Shown piece by piece: positions 1 to 7,400 of a stretch of 35,191 bases of DNA. Numbering within the stretch: position 1 is the first letter of the stretch; each line of letters begins with the position of its first letter. Both the position numbers and the translations under genes were made by a program. The DNA is from Myxococcota bacterium (lineage in GTDB: Bacteria > Myxococcota_A > UBA9160 > UBA6930), in contig JASJCN010000039.1 of NCBI GenBank assembly GCA_030065975.1, positions 1 through 35,191 on the forward strand, read 5' to 3'. The notes below the pieces were generated by a model. That model was given only the letters and a program-made list of their open reading frames with translations. It had not been told where the DNA came from and searched no databases.

Positions 1-1541
1 GCCAGATCAACACGGGCGGCAAGTACAACGACGACGTCTTCCAGTTCTCCGTCGGCCTGAACGGCGTCGGGACCAAGGCGGTCAACGCGCTCTCGTCGTG
101 CTTCGAGGCCCGCAGCGTTCGCGACGGACGCTTCCGCCACGCCTGGTTCGAGAAGGGAAAGCTCGTCCAGGAGAAGAAGGGCAAGGACCCGGGCGAGAAG
201 AACGGGACCTGGATCCGCTTCACGCCCGACCGCGAGATCTTCCCGGACTTCGCCTGGAACCGCGAGTTCGTCGAGCACCGGCTGCGCTACTACGCCTACC
301 TGAACGCCGGCCTCACCCTCCGCTACGGCGACCAGCGCTTCCTGAGCAAGCAGGGGCTCGCCGAGCTGCTCGGCGAGGAGATCGGCGAGGAGCCCCCGCT
401 CTACGACGTGGTGCACTGCAAGCAGGAGCGCCTCGAGTTCGCCTTCACCCACACGCACAACTACGGCGAGAACCACTTCAGCTTCGTCAACGGGCAGTAC
501 ACGAACGACGGCGGCACCCACCAGAGCGCCTTCCGCGAGGGCCTGCTCAAGGGCGTGAACGAGTTCGCCAAGGCGAGCTTCGCCGGCGAGGACGTCCGCG
601 ACGGGCTGATCGGTGCCGTGGCGGTGAAGCTCAAGGATCCCGTCTTCGACAGCCAGACGAAGAACAAGCTCGGATCGACGGACGTGCGAAGCTGGGTCGT
701 CCCTGCCGTGCGGGAGCAGGTGGTCCTCTGGCTGCACCAGAATCCGCAGGCCGCCGAGGCGCTGCTCGAGAAGGTCAAGACCAACGAGCGGATCCGGAAG
801 GAGCTCTCGGCGATCAAGAAGGACGCGAAGGAGCGCGCGAAGAAGGTCGCCGTCCGCATCCCGAAGCTCACCGACTGCAAGATCCACAAGACCGACGCCC
901 GGGGCGGCGCTCGCCGCGACGACACCGCGATCTTCCTCACCGAGGGCAACTCGGCCGGCGGCGTCATGGTGCAGTGCCGCGACGTCTACACCCAGGCCAT
1001 CTACGCGCTGCGTGGGAAGCCGCTGAACTGCCACGGCCAGAAGCGCGACGCGCTCTACAAGAACGAGGAGCTCTACAACCTGATGCGCGCTCTCGGGATC
1101 GAGGACGGCATCGAGGGGCTCCGCTACGCCAAGGTGGTGATCGCGACCGACGCGGACGTCGACGGGATGCACATCCGCAACCTGCTCCTCACCTACTTCC
1201 TGCGCTACTTCGAGGAGCTGGTGCTCAAGGGCCATCTCTACATCCTCGAGACGCCGCTCTTCCGCGTCCGCAACAAGAAGGTCTCGCGCTACTGCTACAC
1301 CGAGGCCGACCGGGAGGAAGCGGAGGCCGAGATCAAGGGGGCCGAGGTCACCCGCTTCAAGGGGCTGGGCGAGATCAGTCCCGGCGAGTTCGGACAGTTC
1401 ATCGCCGACGACACCCACCTCATGCCCGTGCGGGTCAACAGCCTCGGCGAGGTCTCGAAGCTGCTCGACTTCTTCATGGGCAAGAACACGCCCGAGCGCA
1501 AGAGCTTCATCGTCGAGAACCTGGCGACGGACGTGCTCTAG
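1..1541 (+). CDS. parE: DNA topoisomerase IV subunit B (ParE/GyrB family), 5'-truncated by window edge
   Basis: ATPase subunit of a type IIA topoisomerase, which with ParC decatenates or relaxes DNA in the cytoplasm. The reading frame is open from base 3 and gives 512 visible residues; the start and the N-terminal part of the GHKL ATPase lie outside the window. Visible at the left edge is the ATP-lid motif GLNGVGTKAVNALS. The transducer domain follows, then the TOPRIM domain with TEGNSAGG (about residues 314-321 of the fragment), RGKPLN and the metal-binding DADVDGMHI. The wording GLEGLRYAKVVIATDADVDG and LETPLFRVRNKK is most like the short ParE/GyrB of Bacteroidetes and Chlamydiae rather than E. 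coli ParE; this is a recollection, not a search. The TOPRIM glutamate is present, but the usual EGD reads EGN. parC follows on the same strand. Function as gyrase rather than Topo IV cannot be excluded. Confidence 0.93.
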   Translation, partial: QINTGGKYNDDVFQFSVGLNGVGTKAVNALSSCFEARSVRDGRFRHAWFEKGKLVQEKKGKDPGEKNGTWIRFTPDREIFPDFAWNREFVEHRLRYYAYLNAGLTLRYGDQRFLSKQGLAELLGEEIGEEPPLYDVVHCKQERLEFAFTHTHNYGENHFSFVNGQYTNDGGTHQSAFREGLLKGVNEFAKASFAGEDVRDGLIGAVAVKLKDPVFDSQTKNKLGSTDVRSWVVPAVREQVVLWLHQNPQAAEALLEKVKTNERIRKELSAIKKDAKERAKKVAVRIPKLTDCKIHKTDARGGARRDDTAIFLTEGNSAGGVMVQCRDVYTQAIYALRGKPLNCHGQKRDALYKNEELYNLMRALGIEDGIEGLRYAKVVIATDADVDGMHIRNLLLTYFLRYFEELVLKGHLYILETPLFRVRNKKVSRYCYTEADREEAEAEIKGAEVTRFKGLGEISPGEFGQFIADDTHLMPVRVNSLGEVSKLLDFFMGKNTPERKSFIVENLATDVL

Positions 1542-1626
1542 TGTCCTGCCTCCCCGACTGGCTCGACGCGACGCGCGCGCAGAGGCGTTTCCGGCGGGAA
1601 CGATCGACTCGAGGAGCAGGACACTA
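1539..1626. mobile_element. MITE-like inverted-repeat element with TA duplication at the parE stop codon
   Basis: The whole parE-parC spacer is an inverted repeat. The left end, 1538-1549 (ctagtgtcctgc), is the exact reverse complement of 1616-1627. With a one-base gap the similarity extends to about 28 bp per side. The 84 bp between the two TA dinucleotides (1539-1540 and 1625-1626) have no coding capacity. Removing them with one TA would leave ctcTAGggg followed by the parC ATG, so the parE stop codon would be intact. A TA target duplication with short terminal repeats is the pattern of IS630/Tc1-mariner-derived miniature elements; that class assignment is inference, as no transposase or second copy is in the window. 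The alternative is a structured RNA hairpin between the two genes. Confidence 0.55.
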
Positions 1627-1630
1627 GGGG

Positions 1631-3625
1631 ATGGCCCAGCTCGAAGCGCTGATGCGCACCCACTTCGTCGAGTACGCGAGCTACTCGATCCTGGACCGCG
1701 CGATCCCCGACCTGCGCGACGGCCTGAAGCCGGTCCAGCGCCGCATCCTCCAGACCCTCTTCGACATGCACGACGGGCGCTTCCACAAGGTGGCCGGCGT
1801 GATCGGCGAGACGATGAAGCTGCATCCCCACGGCGATGCCTCCATCGGCGACGCGCTCGTGGTGCTCGCGAACAAGGAGTACTTCATCGAGCGCCAGGGC
1901 AACTTCGGGAGCCTGCTCACCGGCCACGCGGCGGCGGCCCCTCGCTACATCGAGTGCCGGCTCACGCCCCTGGCCGTCGAGACCCTCTTCAACGAGGCGC
2001 TCACCGAGACCGTCGACTCCTACGACGGCCGCAGCAGCGAGCCGGTCTTCCTGCCCGCGAAGCTCCCCGTCACGCTGATGCTCGGGAGCGAGGGCATCGC
2101 CGTCGGGATGGCCACCCGCATCCTGCCCCACAACCTGGCGGAGCTCTGGGAGGCCCAGATCGAGCTGCTCGAGGGGCGCTCGGTGGAGCTCGAGCCCGAT
2201 TTTCCCCAGGGCGGGATCATGGACGTCCGCGAGTACGACGACGGCCGCGGCAAGGTCGAGGTGCGGGCGCGGATCGAGGCGCCGGACGACCGCCGGGTCG
2301 TGATCCGCGAGATCCCCTACGGCACCACCACCGAGAGCCTGATCGCCTCGATCGAGGCGGCGATCCAGAAGGGCCGGCTCAAGGTCGCCACCATCAGCGA
2401 CTACACGAGCGAGCGGGTGGAGATCGAGCTCACCCTCGCGCGCGGCGCGCGTCCGAGCGAGGTGATCCCCCAGCTCTACGCGTACACCGATTGCAGCGTC
2501 AGCCTCTCGTCCAACCTGGTGGTGGTCAAGGACCGGAAGCCCGTCGAGCTCTCCGTCTCGGAGGTGTTGCGGGACGCGACCGATCGCCTGCAGGAGCTGA
2601 TCCGCGCCGAGCTCGAGTGGGAGCGAGGCCAGCTCACCGACCGCAAGCACTGGCTCACCCTCGAGCAGATCTTCGTCGAGAAACGCGTCTACAAGCGGAT
2701 CGAGGAAGCGAGGACCGACGACGCCGTGAAGCGCGAGGTACGCAAGGGCATGGCCGAGCACCGCGAGCTCTTCGTGCGCCCCATGGTGGACGAGGACGTG
2801 AAGCGGCTCCTCGAGCTACGCATCCGTCGCATCTCGGCCTACGACATCGCCCGCAACCGCAAGGAGATCGGCGATCTCGACGAGAAGCTGGCCCAGGTCG
2901 CCGACCAGCTCGAGCACCTGACCCGCACGACGATCCGCTACGTGCAGGGCCTGCTCGACGAGTACGGCGAGCGGTATCCCCGGCGCACCGCCGTCCAGCG
3001 CTTCGAGGAGATCGACAAGAAGGCGGTGGCCCGGCCTTCGATCCGGCTCCAGTACGACAAGGACACGGGCTTCTTCGGCGCCTCGGTCAAGCACGGCGGG
3101 GCGGGCTTCGAGCGCCAGGTGTCGGAGTACGACCTCTTGCTCGCGATCTGCGACGACGGCACCTACCGGATCATGCCCCCGCCGGACAAGGTGCTGCTGC
3201 CCGGAAAGGTGCTCCACTGCGAGGTCTTCGACCCCGAGACCGGCTTCGAGGCCGTGGTGGTGTATCGCGACCGCGCCAAGCAGGCCTTCGGGAAGCGCAT
3301 CCGGATCCAGAAGTTCGTCCGCAACCGCGAGTACCAGCTGATCAAGGAGAAGCAGGGGAAGATCGACCTGCTGCTCGCGCCGGATCAGGCCGGTGTCCTC
3401 ACGCTCTCGTTCGTGCCGGCGCCTCGTCAGCGCACGCGCTCGGCGCGCTTCGACCTGACGGAGCTGAAGCTCACGGCGGCTACCGCGCGGGGCACCCGTC
3501 TGGCTCCGAAGCCCGTGAAGAGCATCAAGCACGCTCCCCCGAAGAAGGCCGGCGCGAAGCGGGGCACTCGCAAGAAGCCCGGCGGCGGCGGAGCCGGGCC
3601 CGGAGAGCAGCAGCAGCTGCTGTAG
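1631..3625 (+). CDS. parC: DNA topoisomerase IV subunit A (ParC/GyrA family)
   Basis: DNA-cleaving subunit of the type IIA topoisomerase partnered with ParE, 664 aa. The N-terminus shows the winged-helix/cleavage domain: SILDRAIPDLRDGLKPVQRRIL (about 18-40), the quinolone-pocket helix HPHGDASIGDAL (about 65-76), and the active-site tyrosine in AAAAPRYIECRL (Tyr106). A long coiled-coil region (about 330-460) follows. The C-terminal part is short compared with GyrA and lacks a GyrA box, so it reads as ParC-like. It ends in a basic, Gly-rich low-complexity tail (KKPGGGGAGPGEQQQLL). The ATG at 1631 has a run of G directly before it but no well-spaced Shine-Dalgarno; GAGGAG at 1611-1616 lies inside the inverted-repeat element. 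The gene is followed after 10 bp by a lipoprotein gene. Confidence 0.93.
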   Translation: MAQLEALMRTHFVEYASYSILDRAIPDLRDGLKPVQRRILQTLFDMHDGRFHKVAGVIGETMKLHPHGDASIGDALVVLANKEYFIERQGNFGSLLTGHAAAAPRYIECRLTPLAVETLFNEALTETVDSYDGRSSEPVFLPAKLPVTLMLGSEGIAVGMATRILPHNLAELWEAQIELLEGRSVELEPDFPQGGIMDVREYDDGRGKVEVRARIEAPDDRRVVIREIPYGTTTESLIASIEAAIQKGRLKVATISDYTSERVEIELTLARGARPSEVIPQLYAYTDCSVSLSSNLVVVKDRKPVELSVSEVLRDATDRLQELIRAELEWERGQLTDRKHWLTLEQIFVEKRVYKRIEEARTDDAVKREVRKGMAEHRELFVRPMVDEDVKRLLELRIRRISAYDIARNRKEIGDLDEKLAQVADQLEHLTRTTIRYVQGLLDEYGERYPRRTAVQRFEEIDKKAVARPSIRLQYDKDTGFFGASVKHGGAGFERQVSEYDLLLAICDDGTYRIMPPPDKVLLPGKVLHCEVFDPETGFEAVVVYRDRAKQAFGKRIRIQKFVRNREYQLIKEKQGKIDLLLAPDQAGVLTLSFVPAPRQRTRSARFDLTELKLTAATARGTRLAPKPVKSIKHAPPKKAGAKRGTRKKPGGGGAGPGEQQQLL

Positions 3626-3635
3626 GGAGAGGACG

Positions 3636-4142
3636 GTGCCGGCTAGTCTTCGCAGCGTGAACCCGACCCGGCTCGTGCCTCCGCTCCCCATGGTGCCCAT
3701 GGTCTGCGTCCTCGCCTGCGCCTTCGTGGCGGGCGGATGCTCGATGCTGGGCGTCGACGAGTCCGTCTCCTCCGAGGCGCGGGTGACGCGCCTCGAGGCC
3801 GTGCCGGGGGGCACCCTCGAGCGGCGCTTCGCCGTCACCCTCGTGCTGCAGAATCCGGACGTGGAGCCACTGCTGGCGCAGGGGCTGGCCTTCCACGTCG
3901 ACCTGGCCGGGACGCGCGTCTCCTACGACGTGGCGCGGAAGTTCACGATCCCGCCGGGCGAGGAGCTCACGCTGGACGTCACGGCCACCAGCCTGAGCCT
4001 CGACGCGTATCGCCGGATCCTCGAGCTCCGCGGGTCCGGGAGCGTCCGCTACTCGCTGCGCGGCCGCATCTCGCGGGGGGCCTGGAGTCGCCCGCTGCGC
4101 TTCCGCGGCTCCGGCAGCTTCGAGGCGGCGCCCGCCCCGTGA
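3636..4142 (+). CDS. LEA14-like (WHy domain) lipoprotein
   Basis: Predicted outer- or inner-membrane lipoprotein of 168 aa. A hydrophobic stretch ends in the lipobox FVAGGC (Cys35 with this start). The mature part resembles the LEA14/WHy beta-sandwich: VTLVLQNPDVEPLLAQGLAF is the family's 'phiNPN' core, followed by the PPGEELTLDV segment. The role of this family in bacteria is not settled. GTG 3636 is preceded by GGGAG at 3625-3629 and is chosen for that. GTG 3657 is in frame, gives a more usual 28-residue signal peptide and lies 7 nt after a TAGTCT box, so a leaderless start there is possible. Its stop overlaps the GTG of the next gene (GTGA), implying translational coupling. Confidence 0.7.
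   Translation: MPASLRSVNPTRLVPPLPMVPMVCVLACAFVAGGCSMLGVDESVSSEARVTRLEAVPGGTLERRFAVTLVLQNPDVEPLLAQGLAFHVDLAGTRVSYDVARKFTIPPGEELTLDVTATSLSLDAYRRILELRGSGSVRYSLRGRISRGAWSRPLRFRGSGSFEAAPAP
3644..3649 (+). promoter_or_regulatory. Candidate -10 box (TAGTCT) for a leaderless start at 3657
   Basis: TAGTCT is separated by 7 nt from the in-frame GTG at 3657, placing the expected transcription start at about the codon itself. No convincing -35 was seen. It competes with the GTG at 3636, which has a Shine-Dalgarno. It fits a spacing seen at several other genes in the window. Confidence 0.25.
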
Positions 4143-5731
4143 GGCGCCGCTGCGCGTTCGCAGACGTCCTGTTCCTCTTCGCCGTGGTCGTGCCCCTGGT
4201 CCTGGCCGTGCCCCTGGTCGTGCCGGCAGGGGCCGAGGACTGGTTCGACGTGATCGAGATCCCGAGCCAGGGCCGCAGCGTGGCGGCGGAGCTGGCCGAG
4301 CTCGACGGCGACGGCCGGACCGATCTGTTCGTCGTGGTGCTCGACGGGATCCCGCCCGAGGAGGAGCGCACCGTGCACGTCCACCTGCAGCGGGACGACG
4401 GAGGCTTCGGCACCACCTCCGACCACAGCCTCGCGCTGCCCCGCTACAGCGCCGTCTACGACGTCGCGGATCTCCGCCCCGACTCGCCGGGTGCCGAGCT
4501 CGTGCTCCTCGGCCCGAGCGGCGTGACGCTGCTCTCCCTGGCGAACGGCTCCGGTCTGCGTTGGTTCCTTCCCGCGCCGGGGCCTACGACCTTCGGCCCC
4601 GCGGAGGACGAGCGCGGCCTCGAGTCGTTTCCGCTCGTCTACGACGGAATCGGCGCAGGGCCCACGCTCCTCGTTCCGCAGATCGGCCAGCTCGCCGTGC
4701 TCCGGCCCGATGGCGAGGTGCTGGCCACGCTCGACGTGCCCCGTCGGGCCAACTACTTCGTGAACACGAACCGCGGCCTCGTCTCGCTGGAGAGCAATCT
4801 CCAGCTCTTCATCGACCATCCGCGGCTCTCCGTGGGCGACGTCAACGGAGACGGGCGGAGCGACATCGTCGCCTCGACCCGACACGAGGTGCGCGTCTTC
4901 GAGGCGCGAGCAGAGGGAGGCTTCGCCTTCGAGCCGGACCGCGTGCTCCCGCTCCGCATGGTGACGCCCCGGGATCACATCCGCGGCTCCGGCGGCATCG
5001 CCGTCGAGGCGGCCGACGTCGACGCCGACGGGCTGCTCGACCTGATCGTGACCCACACCCGTGGCAGCATGGCCGACGCGAAGACCACGCTCGGCGTGTA
5101 CCCCAACCAGGACGGGTCCTGGGCGCTCGAGGCGCCTGGGCAGGAGTTCACGAGCGACGCTGCCGTCGGCTCCAACGCGGCGCTCGACGTGGACGGAGAC
5201 GGCCGGCCCGAGCTGCTCCGCATCGAGCTCGAGCTCTCGGTGCTCGAGGTGGTCGAGGTGCTGATCAGCCGCGAGGTGGACGTCGAGTTCTCGGTCCACG
5301 GGTCGAGCTCGGCCGGGCTCTTCGACACCCGGCCCTGGTTCCGCAAGAAGCTCTCGATCCCCTTCAGCTTCGAGACCTTCCGGCCCAACGGCTTCCTCCC
5401 GACCTGGAGCCCGGACCTCAACGGCGACGGCATCGCCGACTTCGTCTCTTCGGGCAACGGGGAGGCGATCGAGGTCTATCTGGGAGGCCCCGAGGGACCC
5501 TTCGCGCGCTCGCCCGAGCGGCAGGACATGCCGACCGCCGGGATGATCCGCTTCGCCGACGCGTCCGCGGACGGGCTGCCGGACTTCGTGATCTTCGATC
5601 CTCACAACTTCGACGTCCCGATCCGCGTGGGTCGAAACCTGGGCAAGCTGCCCGGGAGTCGCCCCAGGCTCTCGCCTTCGCCCGATGATGGCGGAGCGCC
5701 GGCTGCGGCCGTCCCGCCCTCCGGCTCCTGA
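4139..5731 (+). CDS. Exported VCBS/FG-GAP repeat protein
   Basis: Predicted exported protein of 530 aa with an FG-GAP/VCBS beta-propeller. The GTG at 4139 overlaps the upstream stop by four bases and places a signal peptide at the N-terminus (hydrophobic VLFLFAVVVPLVLAVPLVVPAGA, cleaved near residue 27). Calcium-binding DxDxDG-like loops recur through the protein: ELDGDGRTDL, DVNGDGRSDI, DVDADGLLDL, DVDGDGRPEL, DLNGDGIADF and the degenerate DASADGLPDF. Such repeats form propeller blades used for adhesion or as scaffolds; no catalytic domain is visible, so no enzyme role is assigned. The signal region contains a short near-tandem DNA repeat (gtgcccctggtc twice). It is likely co-expressed with the lipoprotein upstream. 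Confidence 0.75.
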   Translation: MRRRCAFADVLFLFAVVVPLVLAVPLVVPAGAEDWFDVIEIPSQGRSVAAELAELDGDGRTDLFVVVLDGIPPEEERTVHVHLQRDDGGFGTTSDHSLALPRYSAVYDVADLRPDSPGAELVLLGPSGVTLLSLANGSGLRWFLPAPGPTTFGPAEDERGLESFPLVYDGIGAGPTLLVPQIGQLAVLRPDGEVLATLDVPRRANYFVNTNRGLVSLESNLQLFIDHPRLSVGDVNGDGRSDIVASTRHEVRVFEARAEGGFAFEPDRVLPLRMVTPRDHIRGSGGIAVEAADVDADGLLDLIVTHTRGSMADAKTTLGVYPNQDGSWALEAPGQEFTSDAAVGSNAALDVDGDGRPELLRIELELSVLEVVEVLISREVDVEFSVHGSSSAGLFDTRPWFRKKLSIPFSFETFRPNGFLPTWSPDLNGDGIADFVSSGNGEAIEVYLGGPEGPFARSPERQDMPTAGMIRFADASADGLPDFVIFDPHNFDVPIRVGRNLGKLPGSRPRLSPSPDDGGAPAAAVPPSGS

Positions 5732-5783
5732 TTTCGCCCAAGCCCCTCCGCCGTTCTGCCGAAATGGGCCATTGGAGGCACAG

Positions 5784-6686
5784 ATGGCGACGCGGGCCCT
5801 GATCATCGACGACGACCCCTACGTGCACGGCCAGCTGGCCGCGGCCCTCGTCCCGAGCATCGTGGACGAGGTCGAGACCGCGCTGCATCCGGGCCACGGC
5901 ATTCGCAGCGCCTTCGCCGATCCGCCTTCGGTGATCCTGCTCGACATCAACATGCCGGACATGGACGGCTTCAAGGTCTGCTGCCTGCTCAAGGACAACC
6001 CGGCTACCCGCGACGTGCCCGTGCTCTTCCTGACCGTGGACAAGAACATGGTCCACCTGGCCCGGGCCTTCGATTGCGGCGCGACGGACTACATCCGCAA
6101 GCCGGTCAACGAGATCGAGCTCCAGTCCCGGCTCCGCTCGGCCCTGCGCGACCGCCAGATGATGGAGCTGCTGCGCGAGCAGGCGCGGGTCGACGCCTTG
6201 ACGGGTCTCCTGAATCGCGCGGGGCTCGACGAGTCGCTCGCCGCCAGCACGTCGCTCTACGACCGCACCGGCACTCCGCTGTCGCTCTTCCTGCTCGACG
6301 TGGACCACTTCAAGCGGATCAACGACGAGCGCGGACACGGAGCCGGCGACGAGGCGCTGCGCGCCATCGGCAGCGTGATGCGCTCGACGTGTCGGCCCTA
6401 CGATACGCCCTGCCGCTACGGGGGCGACGAGTTCGCCGTGATCTTCGGGCAGGTGGATGGCCAGCGGGCGGAGCGCGCGGCCGGACGACTCTTCGAGGCG
6501 CTGAGCCGGATCGAGATCGAGACCTCCACCGGGCCGCTCGAGTTCACCATGAGCGCCGGGCTCGTCTGCACCACGGACCTCCACCAGGCCTTCGAGCCCG
6601 TCCACATCCTCGAGGCTGCGGACGCGGCGCTCTACCAGGCGAAGAGCGCGGGAAGGGATCGGGTGGTCACCCGCCACGACTTCTAG
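5784..6686 (+). CDS. Response regulator-GGDEF diguanylate cyclase
   Basis: Cytoplasmic enzyme of 300 aa that should make cyclic di-GMP from two GTP under control of a phosphorylated receiver domain (PleD/WspR-like layout). The receiver domain (1-123) has the acidic cluster DDD at 9-11, phospho-acceptor Asp54 in LLDINMP, Thr84 and Lys106 (RKP). The GGDEF domain (about 133-298) has DALTGLLNR, the metal/substrate segment LLDVDHFKRIND and the signature GGDEF at 213-217. An inhibitory I-site RxxD (Arg204-Asp207) sits exactly five residues before GGDEF, so product feedback is expected. ATG 5784 is chosen because GGAGG at 5774-5778 precedes it; the frame is open further upstream but without a domain. 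No histidine kinase is directly adjacent; the nearest is at 9554. Confidence 0.93.
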   Translation: MATRALIIDDDPYVHGQLAAALVPSIVDEVETALHPGHGIRSAFADPPSVILLDINMPDMDGFKVCCLLKDNPATRDVPVLFLTVDKNMVHLARAFDCGATDYIRKPVNEIELQSRLRSALRDRQMMELLREQARVDALTGLLNRAGLDESLAASTSLYDRTGTPLSLFLLDVDHFKRINDERGHGAGDEALRAIGSVMRSTCRPYDTPCRYGGDEFAVIFGQVDGQRAERAAGRLFEALSRIEIETSTGPLEFTMSAGLVCTTDLHQAFEPVHILEAADAALYQAKSAGRDRVVTRHDF

Positions 6687-6728
6687 TCCGGCTCGCGTCG
6701 GCTAGGATTCCGCCCCGAGGAGGCTCCC

Positions 6729-7400
6729 ATGCCGACGCCCCGTGCGAAGGCGGCGTGCGACCGGTCTGCGCGTACGCTGCCCTGGTTCCTGCTCGCGGCG
6801 GTCCTGCTCGGGCCGCTCTCCGCCCTGGCGGCCGGTGCGAGCGAGCTCGATGCCGATGCTGCCGAGGCGCTGGTGCGGCAGGTCTACTACGAGGGGCTCC
6901 CCGAGGCCGAGGCCCGCCGGATCGGTCCGGCCGGGGCGGCTCGACTCGAGGCCCTGCTCGCGGATCCCACCGAGGCGGCGCACCACGCCAACGTGCTGCT
7001 CGCCCTCGGCCATGCCGGCCAGCCCGGCGCCTACGAGGCGATCCAGGCCTTCGCGGCCGCGCTCGGCGACGGCGAGATGGATCGCGACGCCTACCGCGCG
7101 TGGCAGGCGCTGCCCTACGCGCTCGGCGCCCTGGCCGAGCACGATCGGCGCGCGCTCCAGCCGCTCGCCGCGGCGCTCGATGGCGGCGACGTCCGCAAGC
7201 GCTTCGGCCGCCGCGATGGCGCCCGCCTCGGCGTGCAGCGCCAGCGAGCCGCCGCCCAGGCCCTGGCGGCGAGCGGGCTGCCCGAGGCCGGAGCGCTGCT
7301 CGGCGAGGCCCGGCGGAAGACCCGCTCGGCCGAGCTCGAGAGCCACCTGAGCGAGGCCTTGAGCCTGCACTCCCGCAGGGCCGAGGAGCGCCGGCAGTGA
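6729..7400 (+). CDS. Exported HEAT-repeat-like protein of unknown function
   Basis: Predicted secreted or periplasmic protein of 223 aa. A basic N-terminus and hydrophobic segment (LPWFLLAAVLLGPLSALAAGA) form a signal peptide. The mature part is Ala/Leu-rich, all-helical and shows repeated helix pairs of the HEAT type (for instance HHANVLLALGHAGQPGAYEA and RAAAQALAASGLPEAGALL). No catalytic motif was seen. ATG 6729 has a strong Shine-Dalgarno GAGGAGG (6717-6723), and a TAGGAT box at 6703-6708 would give a short leader. The stop overlaps the GTG of the metalloprotease-like gene, so the two are probably made together; the HEAT-like scaffold might assist or bind that protein, which is inference only. 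Confidence 0.65.
   Translation: MPTPRAKAACDRSARTLPWFLLAAVLLGPLSALAAGASELDADAAEALVRQVYYEGLPEAEARRIGPAGAARLEALLADPTEAAHHANVLLALGHAGQPGAYEAIQAFAAALGDGEMDRDAYRAWQALPYALGALAEHDRRALQPLAAALDGGDVRKRFGRRDGARLGVQRQRAAAQALAASGLPEAGALLGEARRKTRSAELESHLSEALSLHSRRAEERRQ

Noticed and set aside
98-1627. Plus-strand 509-codon frame across parE
   Set aside because: Its Arg-rich translation is out of frame with a clear ParE, including TOPRIM motifs.
4185-4226. Near-tandem repeat of gtgcccctggtc
   Set aside because: It encodes the hydrophobic core of a signal peptide, so repetition is explained by composition; no wider repeat was found.
5731-5769. ATTTCG/CGAAAT inverted repeat before the diguanylate cyclase gene
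   Set aside because: Only 6 bp with a long irregular loop and no other promoter signal nearby.
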